Source: Salinisphaera sp052044135
GTDB lineage: Bacteria > Pseudomonadota > Gammaproteobacteria > Nevskiales > Salinisphaeraceae
DNA length: 64,000 nucleotides
Assembly: GCF_052044135.1 (NCBI RefSeq)
Contig: NZ_JBQDYF010000002.1
Coordinates: 62,001-126,000 of the forward strand
Direction: 5' to 3'
Shown piece after piece: positions 36,361-46,433 of this stretch. Position numbers and translations under genes: made by a program. Under the pieces are notes generated by a model. The model saw only the letters and a program-made list of their open reading frames with translations. It was not told where the DNA came from and ran no database searches. Every line of letters begins with the position of its first letter. The first letter of the stretch is position 1.

Positions 36361-37445
36361 ACGTGTCCAGTCCGCATGTACTGATCATGGCCGGTGGCAC
36401 CGGCGGCCACGTGTTCCCGGCGCTGGCCGTGGCGCGCGCGCTGATCGCCCGTGGCGCGACGGTGTCGTGGCTGGGCACCTCGTCCGGCATCGAGGCCCGT
36501 CTGGTGCCGGCCGAGGGACTGACGCTGCATACCATCGACGTCGGCGGCCTGCGCGGCAAGCAGCTCACCACGCTGCTGGCCGCGCCCACGAGCATGGCGC
36601 GGGCCCTGTGGCAGGCCCGGCGCGTGCTCAAGGCCGTGCGGCCGGCGCTGGTCGTCGGCATGGGCGGTTTCGCCTCGGGCCCGGGCGGCCTGATGGCGCG
36701 CATGACCGGCACGCCGCTGCTCATCCACGAACAGAATGCCGCCGCCGGGCTGACCAATCGCGTGCTGGCGCGGCTGGCGCAGACGGTGCTGCAGGCGTTC
36801 CCGGAGACGTTCGACGCCGCACGCCGGCCGCGAACGGTGGGCAATCCGGTACGCGCCGATATTCTCGCGCTGCCCGCGCCGGCGGCCCGCTGGGCCGAGC
36901 GCCGGGGCCCGATAAGATTGCTGGTGCTCGGCGGCAGCGGCGGGGCGTTGGCGATCAACGAGCGCGTGCCGGCGGCGCTGGCACGGCTGGACCAGGCGCA
37001 GCGGCCGCAGGTCTGGCATCAGGCCGGGCGTACGCTGGACGCCGCCGAGGCCGCCTACGCCGAACACGGCGTGCCCGGGCGCGTGGAAGCGTTCATCGAC
37101 GATATGGCCGAAGCCTACGGCTGGGCCGATCTGGTGGTCTGTCGTTCCGGCGCGCTCACCGTGGCGGAACTGGCCGCCGCCGGCGTGGGCGCCCTGCTGG
37201 TGCCGTATCCGCATGCAGTCGACGATCACCAGCGGGCCAACGGCCAGTACCTGGTCACGGCCGGCGCGGCACGGCTGGTGGATCAGGGCGAACTGAGCGC
37301 CGAGCGGCTGGCACGGGAGCTGGCCGAACTCATGCCCGATCGCGCGGCCTTGCTGACCCGGGCCGAGGCCGCCCGGGCAGTGGCCTGGCGCGAGTCGACG
37401 AATGACATCGTCGATGCCTGTTACCAGACGCTGGAGGTCGCGTGA
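36357..37445 (+). CDS. murG: UDP-GlcNAc:lipid I transferase MurG
   Basis: Peripheral membrane GT28 enzyme converting lipid I to lipid II. 362 residues. N-terminal loop IMAGGTGGHVFPALAVA, IHEQNAAAGLTNRVLA, second G loop VLGGSGGALAIN, and the nucleotide-binding CRSGALTVAELAAAG and PYPHAVDDHQRANG. Starts at ATG 36357 overlapping the ftsW stop. Confidence 0.97.
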   Translation: MNVSSPHVLIMAGGTGGHVFPALAVARALIARGATVSWLGTSSGIEARLVPAEGLTLHTIDVGGLRGKQLTTLLAAPTSMARALWQARRVLKAVRPALVVGMGGFASGPGGLMARMTGTPLLIHEQNAAAGLTNRVLARLAQTVLQAFPETFDAARRPRTVGNPVRADILALPAPAARWAERRGPIRLLVLGGSGGALAINERVPAALARLDQAQRPQVWHQAGRTLDAAEAAYAEHGVPGRVEAFIDDMAEAYGWADLVVCRSGALTVAELAAAGVGALLVPYPHAVDDHQRANGQYLVTAGAARLVDQGELSAERLARELAELMPDRAALLTRAEAARAVAWRESTNDIVDACYQTLEVA

Positions 37446-38896
37446 TGGCGCTGGACGGACCCGCAATCCATCACGGCTTCGAGCCGCTCATGCACCGCCC
37501 GATGCGTCGTGTGCGCACGGTGCACATGGTGGGGATCGGCGGCGTGGGCATGGCCGGCATCGCACGTGTGCTGATCAATCTCGGCTACGGCGTCACCGGC
37601 AGCGATGTGAAGGACAGCGCGACGACGCAGTCGCTGGCCGCGCTCGGGGCCACGATTTATCTCGGCCACAGTGCCGACAACGTGGCCCGGGCCGATGTGG
37701 TTGTGGTGTCGACCGCGGTGGCGCAGGACAACCCGGAAGTGGTGGCCGCGCACGACCGGCTGGTGCCGGTGGTGCGGCGCGCCGAGATGCTGGCCGAGCT
37801 GATGCGCTTTCGTTACGGCATCGCGGTCGCCGGCACGCATGGCAAGACCACGACCACCAGCCTGGTGGCCTCGCTGCTGGCCGACGGTCATCTCGACCCC
37901 ACCTTCATCGTCGGCGGCAAGGTGCTGGGTGCGGGCTCGAACGCGCGTCTGGGCGAGGGCCCGTATCTGGTCGCCGAGGCCGATGAGTCGGATGCGTCGT
38001 TTCTGTTTCTCACGCCGATGATGGCGATCGTGACCAATATCGACGCCGATCATCTGGAAACCTACGGCGGCGACTTCGCGAAGCTCACCGACACCTTCGT
38101 CGAGTTCCTGCACCACCTGCCGTTCTACGGTCTGGCGGTGCTGTGTGTTGACGATCCGGTCGTGCGCCAGATCCTGCCGGATGTCGGCCGCCCGATTACC
38201 ACCTACGGCATCGATCAGGCGGCCGATTTCCGCGCCGAGAACCTGCGCTTCGACGGCACGGGCACGCGTTTCACGCTGCGCCACAACGGCGACGAGGGTC
38301 TCGACGTGCATCTGAATCTGCCCGGCCGCCACAACGTGCTCAACGCATTGGCGGCAGCGGCCGTGGCCCACGAACTCGGGGTGGACATGGCCTCGATCGG
38401 CGCCAGTCTGTCGAAATTTGCCGGCATCGGCCGACGCTGCGAGGTACGCGGCGAGATCGATTTCGGCGGCAAGTCGGCGCTGTTGGTCGACGACTACGGT
38501 CATCATCCGCGCGAGCTGTCCTCGACCATCGCCGCCGCCCGCACGGCCTGGCCGGATCGCCGTCTGGTCGTGGTTTTCCAGCCGCATCGCTATACCCGCA
38601 CCCGCGACCTTTTCGAGGACTTCGCCCAGGTGCTGGCGGATCTCGACGTGCTCGTTCTGTGCGAGGTCTACCCGGCCGGCGAAACCGCGATTACCGGTGC
38701 CGATGGCCGGGCGCTGGCGCGCGCGGTGCGTGCCCGCGGGCGGGTCGATCCGGTGTTCGTCGACGACGTGCAGGCCTTGCCGACGGTGCTGGACGGCGTG
38801 GTCGCCGAAGGCGATGTGGTGTTGACGCTCGGCGCCGGCGATATCGGCGCCGTGGCTCAGCGCCTGGTCGCCCGCGGCCGGGGGGGGAATCAATGA
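37445..38896 (+). CDS. murC: UDP-MurNAc:L-alanine ligase MurC
   Basis: First Mur ligase, adds L-Ala to UDP-MurNAc. About 483 residues. HMVGIGGVGMAGIARVLINLGY starts the Rossmann domain, the P-loop is AGTHGKTTTTS, then EADESDASFL and DDYGHHPRELSSTI. Either ATG 37445 (TGATG overlap with murG) or the GTG one codon earlier can start it. Normally followed by murB and/or ddl; here by a 35-codon ORF and ftsQ. Confidence 0.97.
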   Translation: MALDGPAIHHGFEPLMHRPMRRVRTVHMVGIGGVGMAGIARVLINLGYGVTGSDVKDSATTQSLAALGATIYLGHSADNVARADVVVVSTAVAQDNPEVVAAHDRLVPVVRRAEMLAELMRFRYGIAVAGTHGKTTTTSLVASLLADGHLDPTFIVGGKVLGAGSNARLGEGPYLVAEADESDASFLFLTPMMAIVTNIDADHLETYGGDFAKLTDTFVEFLHHLPFYGLAVLCVDDPVVRQILPDVGRPITTYGIDQAADFRAENLRFDGTGTRFTLRHNGDEGLDVHLNLPGRHNVLNALAAAAVAHELGVDMASIGASLSKFAGIGRRCEVRGEIDFGGKSALLVDDYGHHPRELSSTIAAARTAWPDRRLVVVFQPHRYTRTRDLFEDFAQVLADLDVLVLCEVYPAGETAITGADGRALARAVRARGRVDPVFVDDVQALPTVLDGVVAEGDVVLTLGAGDIGAVAQRLVARGRGGNQ

Positions 38897-39000
38897 GCGC
38901 GCGCGGCAGCGGTCTGCACAGGCAGCCGGCGGCCGCTGCGCGCGTGGCGACAGCGTTTGACGTGCTCGGTCAGAACAATGATCGGGGAGGACGGACATGA
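38893..39000 (+). CDS. 35-codon ORF coupled to murC and ftsQ
   Basis: Hypothetical. It begins with an ATG overlapping the murC stop (ATGA) and its TGA overlaps the ftsQ ATG (ATGA), the same coupling used through most of this operon. The 35-residue product (MSARGSGLHRQPAAAARV...) has no recognisable motif and does not resemble the Ddl or MurB N-terminus. It contains the GGGGAGGA-type ribosome binding site for ftsQ. It may be a real small protein, a translated spacer keeping ribosomes flowing, or coincidence. Confidence 0.4.
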   Translation: MSARGSGLHRQPAAAARVATAFDVLGQNNDRGGRT

Positions 39001-39734
39001 AATGGATCAATGCACGGCGTCTGCGCGACGGTGCCCTCGGCGCCATTGTGCTGCTGGGGGTGGCCGCCTGTACCTGGCAGGGCATCAAGCCCGACAACGC
39101 GGGGCCGCGCCGGCTGTATATCAGCGGCAAATCGGCGCATGTTTCGGACCAGCAGATCGCCCGGATGGCCGCGCCTTACCTCAAGGCGTCGTTCTTCGAT
39201 GTCGACACCGCAGCGCTCAAGGCGCGCATCGCGAGCCGGCCATGGCTGACCGATGTGCGCGTCTCACGCCATTGGCCCGATGGCGTGGTGGTGCATGTCG
39301 CCGATCACAGGGCGGTCGCGGCCTGGGGGGACAAGAGCGTACTGGCCGCCGACGGCCAAGTGTTCACGCCGGATACACGTCCGCCGGGGTTGATCCAGCT
39401 GAACGGGCCGGCGAAGGACAGCGCTAAAGTCTATGCACAATATCGCCATCTATCCGGTATCCTCGCCGGTCATGGTGTACATCTTGCGTCGCTTGAGTTG
39501 AAGGCGAGCGGTGACTGGCAGGCTCGACTCGACGATGGGCTCGAGCTTCGGCTGGGCCGCGATCAGCTGGCGGCGCGCATGCAGCGTTTCGTTCGCTTCG
39601 CGCTTGCGCGTCCGCAGGCGCGCCACGCGCTGGCCGGCGCCGGTTACGTCGATCTGCGTTACAGCGACGGTTTTGCCGTGGGCGGCAGTCGCCACGAGAC
39701 CGCTTCGGCGAGTCATGAGGAGTCAGTCGGATGA
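38997..39734 (+). CDS. ftsQ: Cell division protein FtsQ
   Basis: Bitopic divisome protein, 245 residues. A short basic cytoplasmic start (MKWINARRLRDG), a membrane helix (ALGAIVLLGVAACTW), a POTRA domain (about 40-110; RPWLTDVRVSRHWPDGVVVHV) and the beta domain. Conservation is modest, but the position before ftsA and the POTRA pattern are decisive. Stop overlaps the ftsA ATG. Confidence 0.95.
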   Translation: MKWINARRLRDGALGAIVLLGVAACTWQGIKPDNAGPRRLYISGKSAHVSDQQIARMAAPYLKASFFDVDTAALKARIASRPWLTDVRVSRHWPDGVVVHVADHRAVAAWGDKSVLAADGQVFTPDTRPPGLIQLNGPAKDSAKVYAQYRHLSGILAGHGVHLASLELKASGDWQARLDDGLELRLGRDQLAARMQRFVRFALARPQARHALAGAGYVDLRYSDGFAVGGSRHETASASHEESVG

Positions 39735-40966
39735 GCAAACGGCCTGAACAGAATCTCATCGTCGGTCTGGATATCGGCACGTCCAAGGTCGCATGCATCG
39801 TTGCCGAGTCCAACAACGGCGAAATCGAGATCATCGGCCTGGGCACCGCGCCGTCCAAGGGCATGAAGAAGGGGATGGTGGTCAATATCGAGTCGACCAC
39901 GGACTCGATCCGGCGTGCCGTCGAGGAAGCCGAGCTGATGGCGGGCTGCCGTATCCAGTCGGTGCACTGCGGCATCTCGGGCGCGCATGTGCGCTCGCTG
40001 AACTCGCACGGCATTGTCGCGGTCCGCAACAAGGAAGTCACCGAGTCCGACATCGAGCGCGTGATCGATGCCGCCTGCGCGGTCGCCATTCCGGCCGATC
40101 AGAAGATTCTGCACGTACTGCCCCAGGAATTCGCGGTCGACGACAACGAAGGCATCCAGGAGCCGGTCGGCATGTCCGGGGTGCGGCTCGAGGCCAAGGT
40201 GCATATCGTCACCGGCGCGGTGACCTCCGCCCACAACATCCAGAAATGCGTGGCGCGCTGTGGTCTGGAGGTGTCCAAGCTGTCGCTGGAGCAACTGGCT
40301 TCGTCGTATGCGGTGCTCACCGACGACGAAAAGGATCTCGGCGTGGCGCTGGTGGATATCGGCGGCGGCACGTCCGATATCGCCGTTTTCGTCAACGGCT
40401 CGATCCGGCATACGGCGGTGATTCCGATTGCCGGCGACCAGGTCACCAACGATATCGCCGTGGCGTTACGCACGCCGACCCAGCATGCCGAGCAGATCAA
40501 GATCCGCTATGGCTGTGCGCTGCCGGAACTGATCACCGACGACGACGCCATCGAAGTGCCGAGTGTCGGCGAGCGCCCGCCACGGCGGCTGTCGCGCTAC
40601 ACCCTGGCCGAGGTGATCAAGCCGCGCTACGAAGAGTTGTTCATGCTGATTCACAAGGAGTTGGTACGGTCCGGCTTCGAGGATCTGCTGGCCGGCGGCG
40701 TCGTGATCACCGGCGGCTCCTCCAAGATGGAAGGGCTGACCGATCTGGCCGAAGAGGTCTTCCACATGTCAGTGCGCCTGGGCACGCCGCAGAAGGTGCG
40801 GGGCCTGTCCGACGTGGTGCGCAATCCGATCCATGCCACCGGCGTGGGTCTGCTGGAATTCGGTCATCGCACACAATCCAAGGGTGGCATGCATGTGCCG
40901 GCGCAGGACAACAGTTTTGCCCAGGTCTGGGAGCGCATGAAGGCTTGGTTCCAGGGCAATTTCTAG
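39731..40966 (+). CDS. ftsA: Cell division protein FtsA
   Basis: Actin-like membrane anchor of FtsZ, 411 residues. Phosphate 1 motif IVGLDIGTSKVACIVAE, phosphate 2 VALVDIGGGTSDIAVF, adenosine motif GVVITGGSSKMEGL, and a C-terminal amphipathic helix (WERMKAWFQGNF) for membrane binding. Confidence 0.98.
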   Translation: MSKRPEQNLIVGLDIGTSKVACIVAESNNGEIEIIGLGTAPSKGMKKGMVVNIESTTDSIRRAVEEAELMAGCRIQSVHCGISGAHVRSLNSHGIVAVRNKEVTESDIERVIDAACAVAIPADQKILHVLPQEFAVDDNEGIQEPVGMSGVRLEAKVHIVTGAVTSAHNIQKCVARCGLEVSKLSLEQLASSYAVLTDDEKDLGVALVDIGGGTSDIAVFVNGSIRHTAVIPIAGDQVTNDIAVALRTPTQHAEQIKIRYGCALPELITDDDAIEVPSVGERPPRRLSRYTLAEVIKPRYEELFMLIHKELVRSGFEDLLAGGVVITGGSSKMEGLTDLAEEVFHMSVRLGTPQKVRGLSDVVRNPIHATGVGLLEFGHRTQSKGGMHVPAQDNSFAQVWERMKAWFQGNF

Positions 40967-41053
40967 GACACGGTTTCCGGGGCTATCGTTCGGGGCGCGA
41001 GGGATGCAAACGGTTTTCCGCAAGGAAAAGCAGGGCAACGCAAGAGGTGCAAC

Positions 41054-42202
<1,149 letters not shown>

Positions 42203-42321
42203 CGGACGGGCGCCGCACGACCGACATTGCGTTGCCGCGACGCCGCCGCCGATCTACAGGATCGGTCGGTGGCGGTGCGTCGCCGGGTGTTATATTGGCC
42301 GGCTTTGCGCGCGGTCTTGCG

Positions 42322-42352
42322 TTGAAACGGCGGAATTAAGTCGGAGTTAATA
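42322..42352 (+). promoter_or_regulatory. Possible lpxC promoter
   Basis: TTGAAA (42322-42327) and TTAATA (42347-42352) with a 19-bp spacer in an AT-richer patch of the ftsZ-lpxC gap. Spacing is not ideal; TATATT at 42291-42296 is an alternative -10. Confidence 0.3.
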
Positions 42353-42448
42353 CACCGATCATACACTCCGGCGCAAGATAACAACTCATTGTGACGGAAA
42401 GGTTACGGTCGCCCCGGCGCGGCCCGACGAATGCCAGGGAAGACGCTC

Positions 42449-43378
42449 ATGCTTCGACAGCGCACGCTCAGGAACCCGATCCGCGCCACCGGCGTTGGGC
42501 TGCATACGGGCCGCAAGGTCTATATGACGTTGCGCCCCGCCGAGGCGAATCAGGGCATCGTCTTCCGGCGCAGCGATCTCGATCCCGCCGTGGACGTGAC
42601 GGCCAGCGCTTTTGCCGTGGGTGATACCACCCTGGCGACAACGCTCGTCAATGGCGACGGTGTGCGCATCAAGACGGTCGAGCATCTATTATCGGCCATG
42701 GCGGGCCTCGGTATCGATAATGCAATTGTCGAATTGTCGGCCGACGAACTGCCCATTATGGATGGCAGCGCTGGCCCTTTTGTGTTTTTGATCCAGTCGG
42801 CTGGTATTCAGGAGCTCGACGCAGCGAAGCGTTTCATCCGCGTCAAACGGCCAGTGGAAGTGACCGACGGCGACAAGTGGGCGCGGTTCGACCCCTTCGA
42901 TGGCTTCAAGGTGAGCTTCGCCATCGACTTCGATCATCCGGCCTTCGCCGAGGAGACGCAGTCCGCGACCGTCGACTTCTCGACCACGTCCTTCGTTCGC
43001 GAGGTCAGTCGTGCGCGTACCTTCGGTTTCATGCGCGATATTGAATATCTGCGCTCGAACAATCTGGCGCGCGGCGGGTCGATGGATAATGCCGTCGTGC
43101 TCGACGACTATCGCGTGCTCAATGCGGACGGCCTGCGCTACGACAATGAATTCGTGCGGCACAAGATCCTGGATGCCATCGGTGATCTGTATCTGTTGGG
43201 CCGTGGTTTAATCGGCAGCTACTCCGGCTACAAGTCAGGCCATGGTCTGAACAACAAGCTGGTTCGTGCGCTGCTTGAGCAGGAACATGCCTGGGAGGTG
43301 ATCACCTTCGAGGACAGCGCGGCCTTGCCGATCTCCTATATCAATGCGCGGCCGGCGACCGCGGCCGCCGCGGCGTAG
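42449..43378 (+). CDS. lpxC: UDP-3-O-acyl-GlcNAc deacetylase LpxC
   Basis: Zn-dependent committed step of lipid A synthesis. 309 residues from ATG 42449, six nt after GGGAAG; an ATG at 42431 would add six residues absent from the family. N-terminal MLRQRTLRNPIRATGVGLHTG; zinc ligand His79 in KTVEHLLSAMAGLG; HKILDAIGDLYLLG supplies the other two ligands; catalytic His in SGYKSGHGLNNKL. Ends the dcw cluster with a terminator. So the organism makes lipid A as well as the sphingolipid inferred from the next locus. Confidence 0.98.
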   Translation: MLRQRTLRNPIRATGVGLHTGRKVYMTLRPAEANQGIVFRRSDLDPAVDVTASAFAVGDTTLATTLVNGDGVRIKTVEHLLSAMAGLGIDNAIVELSADELPIMDGSAGPFVFLIQSAGIQELDAAKRFIRVKRPVEVTDGDKWARFDPFDGFKVSFAIDFDHPAFAEETQSATVDFSTTSFVREVSRARTFGFMRDIEYLRSNNLARGGSMDNAVVLDDYRVLNADGLRYDNEFVRHKILDAIGDLYLLGRGLIGSYSGYKSGHGLNNKLVRALLEQEHAWEVITFEDSAALPISYINARPATAAAAA

Positions 43379-43413
43379 CGGCCGCCCGGCGTCTGACTTG
43401 CTGTACCCATCGA

Positions 43414-43438
43414 GCCGGCCTTGCGCCGGCTTTTTTTT
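43414..43438 (+). terminator. Intrinsic terminator of the dcw-lpxC cluster
   Basis: 6-bp GC stem GCCGGC/GCCGGC with a 5-nt loop, followed by eight Ts, 36 bp after the lpxC stop. Confidence 0.9.
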
Positions 43439-43588
43439 GGCCACGGCGCCGGGTTGGTCGGTGCGGCGCGATCGTTGCGCTTGCGGGAGACTCTAGGCCC
43501 GGCTGCCCGGGCGCGGCGGCGAGGGCGTTGTGCTCGCTTTACGCGAGAAAACGGCGACAGGCCGTGATGCGCAGCGGCCCAGTCGGCG

Positions 43589-44539
43589 TTAGCGCAAAAC
43601 GCCGTCGCGATACAGCCGCCAGAGTATCGGCCAGGCATAGATGAGCGGGTGGCGCCGCAGCCGCGGGCTGACCTCGATCGCGACCCCGGTGTGTCGCTCC
43701 AGTTTCCAGGCGGCGTAGTCGATTGCGTTGTCGAAGGTGAAGCAGGCCTTGGCCAGCCGCAGGACCGAAACCGCGCGTCCCGCCGGCGCCCGCAGCCGCC
43801 AGGCGCGAAGGGCGTGCTGGCGCTGGGCGGCGCTTGGCCGCCAGGCAATACGACCGTCCGCGCATTGTTCGGTCTCGAACCCCAGATGGTCGCGTGCCAT
43901 GAGCAGGCGGCGGGCGTATTCGGGACGATCGTGTTCGGCGATGCGCAAGCCGCGCTCGCCCCCCTCGGTGCGCAACTCGCCGCCGTAACTGAGCGCGAGT
44001 GCGGCGCCAAACGCTTGGGCGGGCAGCATGGGGGGTGTCAGTGCCGGCAGGCTCTGGTCGAGCAGGGTGATCACGGCCTGGCCGCAACAGGCGCGCACCG
44101 CCTGGCGGATGGCGTCATTGGCGGCGTACACGATGGCCACGGGTTGCGCGAACCGGCCCCACAGACTCGACAACCAGCCGCGGGCGACGCCGTCGCGCAA
44201 ATCGTCGAGGGTGACCACCGCGTACTTGCAGCGCAGCGTCGCGGCTGCGGTCCCGCACTCCAGGTAATAGACATTCGGCGGCAGCATTCGGTTGGCCGCG
44301 GCAGCAGCACGACTGGCGTGTGCCGCGCGGTAGCGATCGACCACCACATAGAAATCGACCAGCCCCGCGGTCGGGTCGCCGCCGCGCAGGCAGGAGCCGT
44401 AATACACGATCGCGCGCACGGCTTGTCGATGGCGCCGTCGCACTGCCTCGATCAGCGGCCGGAGCGCGTCGGCCTGCCCGCTTTCGCAGGGGCCGGCTAT
44501 GGCCTGGAGGGCGGCGGCATCGGCGAGCGGTTGATCCAT
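43589..44539 (-). CDS. TAM41/Mmp37-like nucleotidyltransferase, putative lipid cytidylyltransferase
   Basis: 316 residues. It resembles mitochondrial TAM41/Mmp37, the CTP:phosphatidate cytidylyltransferase. AIVYYGSCLRGGD followed by LVDFYVVVDRY (residues 43-70) is the GS...D nucleotidyltransferase core; Gly48-Ser49, Asp62 and perhaps Asp68 are the catalytic candidates. TLRCKYAVVTLDDL plus WLSSLWGRFAQPVAIVYA matches the family's later segments (about 101-139). It is the last gene of a leftward set with a lipid kinase, a nucleotidyltransferase and ceramide synthase, so a substrate such as ceramide-1-phosphate is attractive but unproven. The family assignment comes from motifs read by eye. Confidence 0.6.
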   Translation of the reverse strand: MDQPLADAAALQAIAGPCESGQADALRPLIEAVRRRHRQAVRAIVYYGSCLRGGDPTAGLVDFYVVVDRYRAAHASRAAAAANRMLPPNVYYLECGTAAATLRCKYAVVTLDDLRDGVARGWLSSLWGRFAQPVAIVYAANDAIRQAVRACCGQAVITLLDQSLPALTPPMLPAQAFGAALALSYGGELRTEGGERGLRIAEHDRPEYARRLLMARDHLGFETEQCADGRIAWRPSAAQRQHALRAWRLRAPAGRAVSVLRLAKACFTFDNAIDYAAWKLERHTGVAIEVSPRLRRHPLIYAWPILWRLYRDGVLR

Positions 44540-44546
44540 GGCGCGG

Positions 44547-45548
44547 TCAAAGACTCAGAAAGGGGACATGGCCGGCCACGGACAAGCGGACCGGGCCGTC
44601 GTCGGGGCGACTGCGGTAAAATTCGCCATCGACGATGAATCCGTCGTCGAACGCCAGTCGGAGCTCGTGGCTGTTGTGGCTGACGTAGCCGGCGCCTTCC
44701 GCAGCCTTGAAGCCGCGCGACCAGCCACGCGCGACAAAAGGCAGGCGCAGCAGGAAACGCGAGGCATTCTGGCTGATCGTGGTCCAGGCGATCGGGGCCT
44801 GTTCGCGGCCCCAGAACGGGTGGAAACTCAAGACCAGCCGATCAAGGGTCGAGGCCACCATCAGCAAGGTGGGATCGTCCACCGTGCGGCCTGCGTCGTC
44901 GACCAGGCGAATCCGGGTCGGGGCGAAATGCCGGCGGTCCTGCAGAGCCACCGATTTGAGGAAACGCAGGAACGCCAGGCCCGGGCCGGCCTCGCCCCGA
45001 AGGCCTTTGCTATGCAGGTTCTGCTGGGTGTACTGAACGGCGTGGTGCACCGCGCCAACACCGAAAAACATCCCGCATACGGGGGGCTGGCTGTCCGAGG
45101 CCTGGATGCGCAGCACGGCGCGATCGGCGATCGTGGCCCGGCTTTGCCGGCCGCCCGAGGCCGCCCAGTCGAGCAGGGGCTGCCAGCCGCGGCGCCGCAC
45201 ATCGACGAAACCCACGTCGCGGGCGGTCATGTTGGTGCTGCCCGTGGGTACGAGGGCGAGTACCGGCAGCGTATCGAAAAGATCGTCGAGCAACACATGG
45301 CTGAGCACGCACTGCACGGTGCCGTCGCCGCCGGCCACGGCCAGTGTATCGACGCCGAGCGCGGCCAGCTCGGTAACCGCGCGCGCGATCTCGTCGGGTT
45401 GCTTGGCCTCGATGGCGGGGACATCGGTCGGCACCGGATGTCGCCCCCAGCGCCGCCGGTGGCGACCGCTCTGCGAGTTGTAGATGATGCCCAGTCGCCG
45501 CGGCGCATGCTGCGGATACGACGCGGACAGACCTTCGGTTTCGGCCAT
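44547..45548 (-). CDS. Diacylglycerol-kinase-family lipid kinase, putative ceramide kinase
   Basis: 333 residues, DAGK catalytic domain of the DgkB/YegS/sphingosine kinase superfamily. IIYNSQSGRHRRRWG opens the domain, the nucleotide loop is VAGGDGTVQ (GGDGT at 73-77), then PTGSTNMTARD, and the C-terminal beta-sandwich carries HELRLAFDDGFIVDGEFY. It has no membrane helix or signal peptide. Caulobacter has a ceramide kinase (CpgB) of this superfamily in its sphingolipid locus; position with ceramide genes suggests the same role here, but diacylglycerol or another lipid alcohol is possible. Confidence 0.8.
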   Translation of the reverse strand: MAETEGLSASYPQHAPRRLGIIYNSQSGRHRRRWGRHPVPTDVPAIEAKQPDEIARAVTELAALGVDTLAVAGGDGTVQCVLSHVLLDDLFDTLPVLALVPTGSTNMTARDVGFVDVRRRGWQPLLDWAASGGRQSRATIADRAVLRIQASDSQPPVCGMFFGVGAVHHAVQYTQQNLHSKGLRGEAGPGLAFLRFLKSVALQDRRHFAPTRIRLVDDAGRTVDDPTLLMVASTLDRLVLSFHPFWGREQAPIAWTTISQNASRFLLRLPFVARGWSRGFKAAEGAGYVSHNSHELRLAFDDGFIVDGEFYRSRPDDGPVRLSVAGHVPFLSL

Positions 45549-45626
45549 CGGCGGATCGACGTTCAGTAAAAACGCTTAGTCTATCTTAGTTGCCGGCGGG
45601 CGCTGGCCGCGGGCGCGGCCGAAGAC

Positions 45627-46433
45627 TCAGTTGCCGGCGCGCAGAATCGCCTCGACCTGGCGCAGGTCGGCGACTGAATCAACGTCGACGGCGGCATTGG
45701 GCTCGTCCAGCAGTACCGGCCCGGCCTTCAGGCCGTGGCGTTTCGACAGCCTGTTGAAGGCGGCCTCGAGTGACAGTGCGCGCGCGGCATAGCGCGCCAG
45801 CGCGACCCAGCCGAGCATGCCGGCGACGATACGCGCGGGATGCTTGCGTTCGCTCTCGACCCGGCGCCAGCGTTCGACCAGGCGGCGCCCGGCCGGGCGG
45901 TATACGGCGAACAGGTTGCAGCCGCAGTAGGCATCCGGGCCCAGCCGGGTCGCGGTGCGCCGGCTGGCGGGATAGGCCGCCCGCACGCGCGCGTAGTCCA
46001 CCAGGCCGACGCCGAGATCGAGATCGCGATCCGGTCGACACATGGCGGCGACCATGCCGGGAGTGAGTAACGCGTGGTCGGCCGTGGTGATGAGCACCGG
46101 GCGTCCGGCGGCAATGGTGTCGAGCGCGGCCATGGCGCTGGCCACGGGGGAGGGCCCGGGCGCGATCCAGCGCGCATCGGCCGCGGCGATCAGCGCGCGC
46201 AATGCGGGATTGGCATCGACGATGGCGGTATCCGGGCCGACCACGCGGCATTCGCTGATGTCGTCGCAGCGCGCCAGCGTATCGAGTACGCGGCCCAGCA
46301 ATGGCCGGCCGGCCACGTCGGCCATTGCCTTGCACCCGGCCCCGGTGGCGCGGGCCACGGGATCGTCGGCGCCGCGGTCGCCAGCGAGGACGATGGCCAC
46401 CCAGCCGCGGGCATCCGCGTCCGGCCCGGTCAC
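45627..46433 (-). CDS. MobA-like NTP transferase domain protein
   Basis: 268 residues from GTG 46433, which overlaps the ceramide synthase stop (GTGA). GT-A nucleotidyltransferase fold: VAIVLAGDRG near residues 12-21, GCKAMADVAGRPLLGRVLDTL with the nucleotide-binding lysine, and ITTADHALLTPGMV with the metal-binding aspartate. The C-terminus DEPNAAVDVDSVADLRQVEAIL is typical of MobA/GlmU-like enzymes. Likely activates a small molecule such as a head-group precursor with CTP or GTP. No CDP-alcohol phosphatidyltransferase domain is attached or found nearby. Confidence 0.75.
   Translation of the reverse strand: MTGPDADARGWVAIVLAGDRGADDPVARATGAGCKAMADVAGRPLLGRVLDTLARCDDISECRVVGPDTAIVDANPALRALIAAADARWIAPGPSPVASAMAALDTIAAGRPVLITTADHALLTPGMVAAMCRPDRDLDLGVGLVDYARVRAAYPASRRTATRLGPDAYCGCNLFAVYRPAGRRLVERWRRVESERKHPARIVAGMLGWVALARYAARALSLEAAFNRLSKRHGLKAGPVLLDEPNAAVDVDSVADLRQVEAILRAGN

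Noticed and set aside
44538..45569. 343-codon plus-strand frame opposite the lipid kinase
   Set aside because: Antisense shadow; the minus strand has GGDGT and other kinase motifs.
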